A DNA stretch of 9,315 bases from Methylococcaceae bacterium NSM2-1 (lineage in GTDB: Bacteria > Pseudomonadota > Gammaproteobacteria > Methylococcales > Methylomonadaceae): positions 1 to 9,315 of the forward strand of contig NQJI01000079.1 in assembly GCA_002256705.1 (NCBI GenBank), written 5' to 3'. The translations under genes were made by a program, and so were the position numbers. The number at the start of each line of letters is the position of its first letter. Positions within the stretch are counted from its first letter, which is position 1. Shown piece after piece: positions 1 to 6,077 of the stretch. The notes under the pieces are model-generated. The model was not told where the DNA came from, did not search any database, and worked only from the letters and a program-made list of their open reading frames with translations.

Positions 1-138
1 GTGGTTCTTGCCGCACTTGTTGATTTTGTTGGACGTACAGTGCGGGCAATGCACGCAGTAGGGCCAATGTTTCTGTCTAACGTCTTCGTAACATTTGTTT
101 TCGTCTATGAGGTTGTTGAGGTGACACAAACTGGGTAA
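1..138 (+). CDS. possible 3' end of a truncated membrane-protein gene
   Basis: The first reading frame is open from the window edge for 45 codons and stops at TAA 136-138. The translation is hydrophobic and rich in Val and Phe, for example a TFVFVYEVVEV stretch near the end, as in a membrane segment. No family can be recognised. The 5' end lies outside the window. The frame ends inside a perfect inverted repeat (133-154), as expected if the repeat is a transcription stop signal. An open frame this short can occur by chance, so this is only a candidate. Confidence 0.25.
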   Translation: MVLAALVDFVGRTVRAMHAVGPMFLSNVFVTFVFVYEVVEVTQTG

Positions 139-154
139 AATTAAAATTTTACCC
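133..154. repeat. perfect 10-bp palindrome, possible terminator
   Basis: GGGTAAAATT, a 2-base spacer AA, then AATTTTACCC form a perfect inverted repeat that contains the TAA stop of the open frame 1-138. The stem is AT-rich with a GGG/CCC base and lacks a clear U-tract on either side, so it is a weak intrinsic terminator at best. A protein-binding palindrome is an equally good reading. Confidence 0.45.
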
Positions 155-383
155 TATCCTCAAAACCCAATAAGAACCTATTACGTAACGAGAAAAAGAC
201 AGAACTTTGGTAAAAATTTGACTGGAATTATGGGAACCAAACTGACTGTTCGCTATCGATCTGTTAGTGACTGCATTTGCGCAGGAAAACCACCCGCCTT
301 GCATCTAGAATCAATAACGTAGATGTAATAGATTGAATCAGAATATTGATAAGGCGTGGAAAATATGCAAATAGTGGGAATGA
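155..383. other. gene-free spacer
   Basis: No convincing reading frame on either strand, no RNA gene and no strong repeat were seen. It separates the palindrome at 133-154 from the terminator of the minus-strand small gene. It may hold the terminal part of an older, eroded gene, but nothing readable remains. Confidence 0.4.
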
Positions 384-424
384 TAAAAACACCCCCCCGC
401 CGAGATGTATATACGGGGGGGCAC
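384..424 (-). terminator. rho-independent terminator with C7/G7 stem
   Basis: Read on the minus strand, CCCCCCCG, a 14-base loop and CGGGGGGG are followed by TGTTTTT. G-T wobble pairs extend the stem by about three more positions. It starts only 4-5 bases after the stop codon of the small membrane-protein gene on the same strand (429-638), so it is its natural terminator. The homopolymeric C7 and G7 arms are unusual. Confidence 0.8.
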
Positions 425-428
425 TATA

Positions 429-638
429 TTACTTGCCTGATATTTGTTCAGGAGTGCTAGTATTTTGGGTATGTCTTTTCTCAATTTTAGAGAAAGTTTC
501 TTGTTGAAGTGCTTGAACAGTGCCACTTTCCAAATGTTTTGTTTCGTCCTTTTTCAACAATACCACTAAAAGAATAATCGCAGCTATACAAACGCCAACG
601 ATTACCCATGTGTTATCTTTTTCTTGTACTTCAGCCAT
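429..638 (-). CDS. small single-pass membrane protein, 69 aa
   Basis: A short protein of unknown family. The N-terminus (about residues 1-10) is charged and soluble. Residues 11-28 (WVIVGVCIAAIILLVVLL) form one hydrophobic transmembrane helix, followed by KK and a hydrophilic tail rich in Lys, Glu, Gln and Thr. The positive residues directly after the helix predict a cytoplasmic C-terminal tail by the positive-inside rule. The ATG start at 638 has a good Shine-Dalgarno sequence (TAGAGGA on the minus strand, plus-strand 646-652) about 7-8 bases upstream. An intrinsic terminator follows directly after the stop. These two signals make it a real, monocistronic gene despite its size. No function can be assigned. 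Small proteins of this shape often regulate or stabilise membrane complexes, but nothing here shows which. Confidence 0.7.
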   Translation of the reverse strand: MAEVQEKDNTWVIVGVCIAAIILLVVLLKKDETKHLESGTVQALQQETFSKIEKRHTQNTSTPEQISGK

Positions 639-645
639 TTTTAAA

Positions 646-652
646 TCCTCTA
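646..652 (-). promoter_or_regulatory. ribosome binding site of the 69-aa protein
   Basis: On the minus strand TAGAGGA lies about 7-8 bases before the ATG at 638. It matches the anti-SD core well and fixes the start of the small membrane-protein gene. Confidence 0.6.
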
Positions 653-690
653 TAGTTATTAATATTTATTATCCCCTCTCCTCAAGGGAG

Positions 691-719
691 CAACCCAAAA
701 ATAAACTTTTTTTGAGTTG
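691..719 (-). repeat. 11-bp imperfect hairpin upstream of the small membrane-protein gene
   Basis: On the minus strand CAACTCAAAAA can pair with TTTTTGGGTTG across a 7-base loop, using one T-G wobble. The plus-strand transcript would carry a C-A mismatch at the same place, so the structure is slightly better on the minus strand. It lies 50-80 bases before the start codon at 638 and could be part of the 5' leader, or a terminator of something further upstream. No promoter position is certain. Confidence 0.3.
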
Positions 720-1004
720 GTTGTCGAATTATCTTTGAACAACGGTGTAATTTTTATCATGAGTTACCGTGTTGTGTCAAAACTATAAATAAAAAAAGGC
801 TAGACTGGCATCAAATATTTTATGGATAGGACGTTTTTTTTTCGCCATAACACTGATATTTAATGTTTTAACATACTGATAATTAATGGCATATAAATTT
901 ATTTAAGAGTAATACACAGGGTGAGTTACAAAAATTATCGACTTGTTCGATTAGAAAAATAATTGGCATAATCAACTACAAAGATCTAGCAAGCGGAAGC
1001 AGTC
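720..1004. other. AT-rich intergenic region
   Basis: No gene is visible. The stretch is strongly AT-rich, with a T-run near 833-842 and a short dyad ATCGA-CTTGT-TCGAT near 936-950. It presumably contains the promoter of the minus-strand small gene and the left boundary of the decayed transposase. No terminal inverted repeat matching the DNA after 1558 could be found by eye. Confidence 0.4.
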
Positions 1005-1292
1005 ATGCGCAACATAAAAGCCAACATCAGCGTAGGATTTAGCGAAACACAAGAACCGGTGATGGAAAACAATAGTGTTGAAAGAATGGATGATGGTTCG
1101 TTCACATTGATCCTTGATTCCCAAAACGAATTTAATATTGATCACCTGGAAAATGCACTCCTGCAAACAAGTTATCCTGCCTTACTAGCCGTCTTATTCG
1201 AGCATCTTGAACAAGCGGTGCCAACGTCGCGGAAGAGGTTGCCTCGGTTCGTGCAAAGTGGAAGATTGAAAACGAAAACAATAATACATTGA
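1005..1292 (+). pseudogene. N-terminal open frame joined to transposase remnant, unrecognised
   Basis: The frame starts MRNIKANISVGFSE, has acidic residues and an amphipathic end (LLQTSYPALLAVLFEHLEQA, about residues 52-71), and then becomes basic, non-family-like sequence after about position 1217. From 1229 onward the DNA encodes the C-terminal end of a transposase in a different frame, so the last 20 or so codons of this ORF are out-of-frame reading. The start is ATG at 1005 with only a weak GGAAG upstream. The N-terminal part may be the start of the same transposase with the catalytic middle deleted, or the end of another element or gene. I do not recognise the family and expect no functional product. 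Confidence 0.45.
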
Positions 1293-1558
1293 AGACCAAG
1301 GGCTATCGCTTCTAGCATAACTACGGTCATGGCTAACAGTTCTTGTCTTCTTTGCTGGCGACGCTCATCATGCTCGCCGTGTGTTGCATACGCTGTTAGA
1401 TTTAATGGACGACACAACTGCCTGCTTCATCAAACATTACCTTCGCGTAAACATTTGTCCGATGATATGAAGACGTTTACTAACTCCCTTTTTTTCGATA
1501 ATTGGGAGCATTTGCTCGATTTCATGCTGAAGGTTGGTCTTAGAAGCTGGAAAGCTTA
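1229..1558 (+). pseudogene. C-terminal remnant of IS4-like DDE transposase
   Basis: In the frame beginning at 1229 the DNA reads VRAKWKIENENNNTLK, which carries the Y/R-E-K style signature (R..W.IE..N..LK) containing the catalytic Glu of IS4-like DDE transposases. It continues through TKGYR.HNYGHG, LSSLLATLIML, then LHTLLDLMDD and LPSRKHLSDDMKTF...LFFDNWEHLLDFMLK, a conserved C-terminal tail of this type of transposase. The copy is dead. TAG at 1313-1315 and TAA at 1334-1336 replace sense codons, one frameshift lies near 1379-1384 and another near 1410-1425, and the tail loses the family frame after 1530. The N-terminal and catalytic Asp regions are missing. Terminal inverted repeats were not found. 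Confidence 0.7.
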
Positions 1559-1680
1559 ATCGTCCGCCTCCCCTAAGGCCTCAAATCGGATAGGTTTTGA
1601 TCATAATGAGAATTGCTGTTACGTTGCCTAGCAGGGCTCGTTTGTCCACAGTTGTTATACAATAACGATCCTGTTTTACC
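1559..1680 (+). promoter_or_regulatory. upstream region of the SWIM-SNF2 gene, possible extended -10
   Basis: This 122-base gap must hold the promoter of the gene at 1681. The best candidate is an extended -10 (TGTTATACA, about 1654-1662) close to the start codon. No -35 at the proper distance is convincing. If it is used, the 5' leader is very short. Confidence 0.2.
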
Positions 1681-2691
1681 ATGCTATTTGCCGTTTTTAT
1701 GAATAAACTGAAAAAACTTCTCCGTTCTGACATACGTTACGAATGCGGAGATAGTTCCTATGAACAAGGAAGAAGCTATTTTGAAAAAGGTCTGGTTGTT
1801 AATCAGACTGTTAAAAATGAAGGAGCTCTTTTTGTACAGCTTAACTCAGCCGTTAAAGGAAGTGGAATTAATCCGTACCAGCAAAATATTCGTATAATCT
1901 GGCGCCATGACTATAGTGCTGCACAAATTAAGGGCGATTGCTCCTGCACAGTTGGCTATAACTGTAAGCACGTTGCCGCTGCCTGCCTGATGTATCAAAA
2001 CGCCAATCGAACTCTCTCACCGTCACCGGGCACCGATGCCAGTTGTTTAGCCTGGCTGGATGGTCTCAATGAGCCCGCGCCTCAGCAAGGTAATATATAC
2101 CAGGAATTTATCGCTTATATCCTTAAACCTGGCAACACAAAATATGAATTCACTGTAGATTTTCTGATAACCAAAGCAAACAAATCGGGTCGCAAGGGCA
2201 AAGCTCGAAAAACCACCTTAGCCACTCTGCGTTACAGCTATTCATACCTCAGCTATATTCAACCGCTGGACGAGGAAATTGCGAAATTAATGACGGCGCT
2301 TAACACCTATAAAGGCGAACCATTGCTGGCCGGCGCCTTAGGCTACATTGCCTTGTCAAAATTATTGCAAACAGGCCGGTTATTCTGGAAAAACACTGAG
2401 AACCCGCCGTTAAAAGCCGGGGTTAACCGAAATTTACGCTTTGATTGGCGCCAACAGGATTTGGGTAATTACGAATTATCGGTTGAAATCGAACCAGAGG
2501 CAATGCTGCTGTTAACTGATCCGCCTCAATATATGGATAGTGTCCAGGGTACTATAGGTGCGATCAATACCCCCACTCCTACAGCCGATCAATTGAATAA
2601 AATCTTGTCTGTCCCTCTCATTCCTGCTGAATATGCCGATGAATTCAGTTTTAAATTGACTGTTGACCTGCACCGAAAAAAGTTGAATTAA
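1681..2691 (+). CDS. SWIM zinc-finger protein, N-terminal part of split SWIM-SNF2 protein
   Basis: A 336-residue product that carries a SWIM zinc finger at residues 87-97: C87-S-C89-T-V-G-Y-N-C95-K-H97, the CxC...CxH pattern. SWIM domains bind zinc and are thought to mediate DNA or protein contacts. In bacteria they commonly form the N-terminus of large SNF2-family ATPases. The rest shows no catalytic motif. The frame ends at TAA 2689-2691, three codons after an A-AAA-AAG heptamer, and the downstream SNF2 frame is -1 relative to it. A shift at the heptamer gives a continuous protein of about 1083 residues, so this is very probably not an independent gene. The start is ATG 1681; ATG 1699 (MNKLKKLL) is equally plausible, and neither has a clear Shine-Dalgarno. 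What is seen: the SWIM motif and the frame break. What is inferred: the fusion. Confidence 0.8.
   Translation: MLFAVFMNKLKKLLRSDIRYECGDSSYEQGRSYFEKGLVVNQTVKNEGALFVQLNSAVKGSGINPYQQNIRIIWRHDYSAAQIKGDCSCTVGYNCKHVAAACLMYQNANRTLSPSPGTDASCLAWLDGLNEPAPQQGNIYQEFIAYILKPGNTKYEFTVDFLITKANKSGRKGKARKTTLATLRYSYSYLSYIQPLDEEIAKLMTALNTYKGEPLLAGALGYIALSKLLQTGRLFWKNTENPPLKAGVNRNLRFDWRQQDLGNYELSVEIEPEAMLLLTDPPQYMDSVQGTIGAINTPTPTADQLNKILSVPLIPAEYADEFSFKLTVDLHRKKLN
2676..2682 (+). promoter_or_regulatory. A-AAA-AAG slippery heptamer at the frame junction
   Basis: The upstream frame is read CGA AAA AAG TTG AAT TAA. The heptamer is therefore phased X-XXY-YYZ, exactly as in the -1 frameshift site of E. coli dnaX. A -1 slip continues as GTT GAA TTA ACC GAT (VELTD) into the SNF2 frame. 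No Shine-Dalgarno-like stimulator lies 10-14 bases upstream and no compact stem sits 5-9 bases downstream. A 7-bp stem (2703-2709 with 2753-2759) has a 43-base loop and is too distant to be persuasive. A deletion of one A from an A7 run explains the same facts. Confidence 0.5.
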
Positions 2692-2705
2692 CCGATCTGG
2701 ATGCG

Positions 2706-4931
2706 TTGACACCTACTCCACGATTATTGTTATACGGCCAGCAATTGGATACTCAGCGCTATGTTCATGTTATGGCCGTGAATTTCAATTATGGGGACAG
2801 GGTGCTATCTGCGGCCGATTCTGAAGACTTTAGTATTGTAAAAACCAATCAGGGCTTTGTACGCATTAAACGGGCTATGGAAATTGAGCGCCAGGCAATA
2901 AATTATCTTGCCGAACTGGGCTTCACTGTTGCCCCTGCCGAAAAAAACAGTCCGCAAGGGCTGCTTCTTTTCAGCGAAGCAAGAACCATTATTGATAGCG
3001 CTTCACGCTGGCGAGACTTTATCCAAAACACGCTTCCGGAACTTGAACAGGAAGGCTGGATTATCGAGATTGATGATAGTTTCAAACTTAACTTTCAAAC
3101 TGCTCAAAACTGGGATGCCGAGATCAGTGAAAGTCAGAATGACTGGTTTGAAATGCACTTTAATGTAGAGATTGACAGCCAATCTTATCCCTTATTGCCC
3201 TTGATTATGCCTGTGCTAGAAAATTACGATCCGGAAAATCTTCCCGATATGCTCAATATATCGTTAGGAAATCACTCTTACCTGAGCGTCTCCAGCGACA
3301 AAATAAAACCAATACTGGCTGTTTTGTTTGAGTTATTCAACACCAGCATTCTGGAAAAGGATGGCACACTTAAGGTATCCCGCTTTAATGCTGCCAGTCT
3401 TGCTGATGTGGAGGAGCAAAGTTATGGCCTGTTTTCCTTAACAGGTGGAAAAGAGCTGAGAGAACTGGGGCAGAAATTAAAAAACTTCACAGGTATTCAA
3501 GATGTCACATTGCCTGTCAATTTGCAGGCAGAACTGCGGCATTACCAACAGCAGGGGCTTAACTGGCTGCAATTCCTGCGCGAATATAGATTCGCCGGCA
3601 TTCTTGCCGATGACATGGGGTTGGGTAAAACCATTCAAACACTCGCCCATCTGTTACAGGAAAAACAAAGCGGCCGGATGATTTTGCCCTGCCTGATCAT
3701 CGCTCCCACCAGCTTGATGAGTAACTGGCGGCGTGAAACGGAACGCTTTACCCCCGACCTAAAAGTATTAACCTTACAGGGTCCGGAACGCAAACAGTTG
3801 TTCGATAAAATCAACGACTATGATCTGGTTCTGACCACTTATCCGCTGTTGACCAGAGATGATGAAACGCTGCTTAAGCATGACTATCATTATTTGATTC
3901 TGGACGAAGCCCAAACCATTAAAAACCCTGCTTCTATAGCCGCCCAATTGGTGCGCCAGATTAAAACCAATCACCGCCTGTGCCTGACGGGCACGCCGAT
4001 GGAAAATCATTTAGGCGAACTCTGGGCGCAATTTGATTTCCTGATGCCAGGTTTTCTGGGTGACAACGCTAGCTTCAGAAAACGCTACCGCACGCCCATT
4101 GAAGTATACGGTGATGCCGAACAAAAATCGCGTCTCTCACGTCGTCTGGCGCCCTTTATGCTGCGCCGGACCAAACAGGAAGTCGCCAATGAATTGCCGC
4201 CTAAAACCGAGATTATTCGTTCTGTGCCACTTCATGCAAAACAGGCCGCTTTGTATGAAAGCATCCGTCTGACTATGGAGAAAAAAGTCCGCGATGCGAT
4301 TGCCGAAAAAGGCTTGTCACGCAGCCATATCACCATTTTGGATGCCTTGTTAAAGCTGCGCCAGACCTGCTGTGATCCGCGCACACTGTCGCTTAAAGAA
4401 GCGCAAAAAGTAAAAGAATCGGCCAAACTCGACCTGTTGATGGAAATATTGCCTGAACAACTGGAAGAAGGCCGGCGAATTCTGATCTTTTCACAGTTCA
4501 CCCGTATGATTGCGTTGATTGAAGATGAACTAGATGCCCGGAAAATTGCTTACAGCAAACTGACGGGGCAAACCCGCAAGCGTGACGAAGCTATCGAACG
4601 CTTTAAAAGCGGTGAGGTGAGTGTTTTTCTCATCAGCCTGAAAGCAGGCGGGGTCGGTTTAAATCTGACCGAAGCCGATACCGTTATTATTTATGATCCC
4701 TGGTGGAATCCCGCAGCAGAAAGCCAGGCCGCAGACCGTGCCCATCGTATAGGTCAGGATAAACCGGTTTTTGTCTACAAGCTCATCACTGAAAATACCG
4801 TTGAAGAAAAGATTATTGCCATGCAGGAAAGAAAACGCGCACTGGCCGAAAGCATTTATAAAGTCGGGGCAAAAGAGGAATCATTAAAACTCACTGCTGA
4901 AGATCTTACCGCCTTGTTCGAGCCTTTATAA
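2706..4931 (+). CDS. SNF2-family helicase-like ATPase, C-terminal part of split SWIM-SNF2 protein
   Basis: A superfamily 2 ATPase of the Swi2/Snf2 type, a DNA translocase likely to remodel protein-DNA or polymerase-DNA complexes in the cytoplasm. Residue numbers are for the 741-residue frame. About 1-270 matches the bacterial SNF2-associated region. The motor shows motif I DMGLGKT (303-309), Ia IAPTSLMSNW (332-341), II DEAQ (400-403), III LTGTP (427-431), IV FSQFT (595-599), V SLKAGGVGLNL (644-654) and VI QAADRAHRIGQ (674-684). All are intact, so the motor should be active if translated. The only early starts are TTG 2706 and ATG 2772, neither with a good ribosome binding site. The family sequence runs upstream past 2706 as VELTDLDAL, in line with translation as a fusion to the SWIM part. 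The next gene starts 3 bases after the stop. Confidence 0.93.
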   Translation: MTPTPRLLLYGQQLDTQRYVHVMAVNFNYGDRVLSAADSEDFSIVKTNQGFVRIKRAMEIERQAINYLAELGFTVAPAEKNSPQGLLLFSEARTIIDSASRWRDFIQNTLPELEQEGWIIEIDDSFKLNFQTAQNWDAEISESQNDWFEMHFNVEIDSQSYPLLPLIMPVLENYDPENLPDMLNISLGNHSYLSVSSDKIKPILAVLFELFNTSILEKDGTLKVSRFNAASLADVEEQSYGLFSLTGGKELRELGQKLKNFTGIQDVTLPVNLQAELRHYQQQGLNWLQFLREYRFAGILADDMGLGKTIQTLAHLLQEKQSGRMILPCLIIAPTSLMSNWRRETERFTPDLKVLTLQGPERKQLFDKINDYDLVLTTYPLLTRDDETLLKHDYHYLILDEAQTIKNPASIAAQLVRQIKTNHRLCLTGTPMENHLGELWAQFDFLMPGFLGDNASFRKRYRTPIEVYGDAEQKSRLSRRLAPFMLRRTKQEVANELPPKTEIIRSVPLHAKQAALYESIRLTMEKKVRDAIAEKGLSRSHITILDALLKLRQTCCDPRTLSLKEAQKVKESAKLDLLMEILPEQLEEGRRILIFSQFTRMIALIEDELDARKIAYSKLTGQTRKRDEAIERFKSGEVSVFLISLKAGGVGLNLTEADTVIIYDPWWNPAAESQAADRAHRIGQDKPVFVYKLITENTVEEKIIAMQERKRALAESIYKVGAKEESLKLTAEDLTALFEPL

Positions 4932-4934
4932 ACC

Positions 4935-5669
4935 ATGAAATTTTCCATTATCATTCCGACCCTGAATGAAGAAAAATTAATTCAATCCTGTTTATTAGCG
5001 TTGCAAACTTTAAGGAACGAATGTGAAATTATTATTGTTGATGGCGACAGCATCGATAACACGCGGATTTCTGCCGCTCCCTTAGCCGATAAAGTGATAA
5101 TATCGGCAAAAGGTCGTTCCAAACAAATGAATAACGGTGCCAAATATGCAACGGGGGATGTATTAATATTCCTGCATGCTGACACCCGTTTACCTGACAA
5201 CGCATTAAAGTTGATTCAACAAAATATCAAAGATACAAGCCAATGGGGACGTTTTGATATTCAACTAAGCGGTGACCCTTTCATGTTAAAAGTTATCGCA
5301 CAGATGATGAACTGGCGTTCCCGATTAACCGGTATTGCAACCGGCGACCAGGTTATTTTTGTTACGCGCCTGGCATTCGAGAAGGCAGGCCAATATCCTG
5401 AAATCAACTTGATGGAAGACATCGCCCTTTGCAAGGTGCTAAAGAAAATCAGCCCGCCCATTTGTCTGAAAGACAAGGTCATCAGTTCTGGCCGCCGCTG
5501 GGAACATAACGGTATTTACAAGACTATACTGCTGATGTGGAGTATACGCTTGCGTTACTTCTTTGGGGCAGACCCGCAAACATTGGCTTTTCTTTATACT
5601 AGTGGCGCATTCACTCAATTCAAATTTAGTGATTTGTGGAGGCGGATTTATCCGCCGAAGAGCGGATGA
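4935..5669 (+). CDS. family 2 glycosyltransferase, TIGR04283 type
   Basis: A 244-residue GT-A fold glycosyltransferase. It begins KFSIIIPTLNEE (residues 2-13), then IIVDGDSIDNT (33-43), GRSKQMNNGAKYATGD (60-75) and the DxD-like LHADTRLP (80-87). Further C-terminal are RSRLTGIATGDQ (128-139), MEDI (160-163, likely catalytic acidic pair) and GRRWEHNGIYKT (186-197). This order fits the TIGR04283 family, labelled 'arsenosugar biosynthesis glycosyltransferase' in databases on genome-context grounds. Donor and acceptor are unknown. No transmembrane helix is evident, so it is cytoplasmic or membrane-associated. The ATG is 3 bases after the SNF2 stop with no strong ribosome binding site, suggesting translational coupling. 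A DUF2064 protein, the usual partner family, lies 1.2 kb downstream (6866-7498). Confidence 0.9.
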   Translation: MKFSIIIPTLNEEKLIQSCLLALQTLRNECEIIIVDGDSIDNTRISAAPLADKVIISAKGRSKQMNNGAKYATGDVLIFLHADTRLPDNALKLIQQNIKDTSQWGRFDIQLSGDPFMLKVIAQMMNWRSRLTGIATGDQVIFVTRLAFEKAGQYPEINLMEDIALCKVLKKISPPICLKDKVISSGRRWEHNGIYKTILLMWSIRLRYFFGADPQTLAFLYTSGAFTQFKFSDLWRRIYPPKSG

Positions 5670-5727
5670 AACCACCGCCCAGACTCATCTTAACTGATAT
5701 TACGTATGTTTAATGAGAAGATGCGAT

Positions 5728-5756
5728 CCACGAAAAATACGAAAGGCACGAAAAAA
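5728..5756 (+). repeat. CACGAAA-type repeat, copy A
   Basis: CCACGAAAAATACGAAAGG followed by CACGAAAAAA is a short run of ACGAAA units. It is related to copies B and C in the same gap. Confidence 0.55.
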
Positions 5757-5886
5757 TGGATAGGAAGGGGGGTACAGAGAAGAAAGCCATCATGGACAAG
5801 TTACTGCGCTTGATGTCACACTGGTTGATATCCGAAAGCAAAAGTTGAACGGATTGTGCTACGAATCCAGAAAAAGCTGTTGATCC

Positions 5887-5935
5887 CCACGAAAAACAAA
5901 AGTAGGCTCCTCCAGGCGACACGAAAGGCACAAAA
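5887..5935 (+). repeat. CACGAAA-type repeat, copy B (interrupted)
   Basis: CCACGAAAAACAAAA (5887-5901) and CACGAAAGGCACAAAA (5920-5935) are parts of one repeat copy split by about 18 unrelated bases. The second half is an exact 16-base inverted match to 6020-6035. Confidence 0.55.
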
Positions 5936-6010
5936 TTTTTCCAGGAAATGTCATGCTGTAGATCGTTAACTGACGGGTGACTTCCAGTATCAATGCGACC
6001 TATCAATTTA

Positions 6011-6036
6011 TTTCGTGTTTTTTGTGCCTTTCGTGG
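6011..6036 (-). repeat. CACGAAA-type repeat, copy C (inverted)
   Basis: The reverse complement reads CCACGAAAGGCACAAAA followed by AACACGAAA. Its 16-base core (6020-6035) is an exact inverted match to 5920-5935, so the two could pair across an 84-base spacer. The codons of this repeat (FFVPFVD) create a false N-terminal extension to the hydroxylase gene. Confidence 0.65.
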
Positions 6037-6070
6037 ACTGCGCGTATCATCACACCTTAAATCTCACAGA

Positions 6071-6074
6071 GGGC
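6071..6074 (+). promoter_or_regulatory. ribosome binding site that fixes the hydroxylase start
   Basis: AGAGGG (6068-6073) lies about 4-5 bases before ATG 6078. It supports this start over an upstream ATG at 6015, which lies inside the inverted repeat and has no Shine-Dalgarno sequence. Confidence 0.55.
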
Positions 6075-6077
6075 ATA

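Larger units (their letters stand above)
5670..6077. other. repeat-bearing intergenic gap
   Basis: This 408-base gap separates the glycosyltransferase from the hydroxylase gene. Open frames here (for example minus 5710-6006) are translations of CACGAAA-type repeats and are not credible genes. Just after the glycosyltransferase, CTCAT and TTAATGAG can form a bulged stem (about 5683-5717), a weak terminator candidate. The promoter for the downstream operon should be here but is not obvious. Confidence 0.5.

Noticed and set aside
389..424. CRISPR or tRNA-like structure in the C/G-tract hairpin
   Set aside because: There is a single dyad with a T-run and no repeat-spacer pattern or cloverleaf; it is a terminator.
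338..526. 62-codon minus-strand frame
   Set aside because: It overlaps the terminator and the well-supported small membrane-protein gene in another frame.
520..738. 72-codon plus-strand frame
   Set aside because: Antisense shadow of the small membrane-protein gene.
1172..1417. 81-codon minus-strand frame
   Set aside because: Antisense of the transposase remnant, which is clearly readable on the plus strand.
1005..1680. Intact insertion sequence
   Set aside because: No terminal inverted repeats or target duplication were found, and the reading frame is broken in several places.
2703..2759. 7-bp stem as the frameshift-stimulating structure
   Set aside because: The loop is 43 bases and the stem starts 20 bases after the heptamer, outside the usual 5-9 base spacing.
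5710..6006. 98-codon minus-strand frame in the intergenic gap
   Set aside because: Large parts are translated CACGAAA repeats, and there is no plausible start signal.
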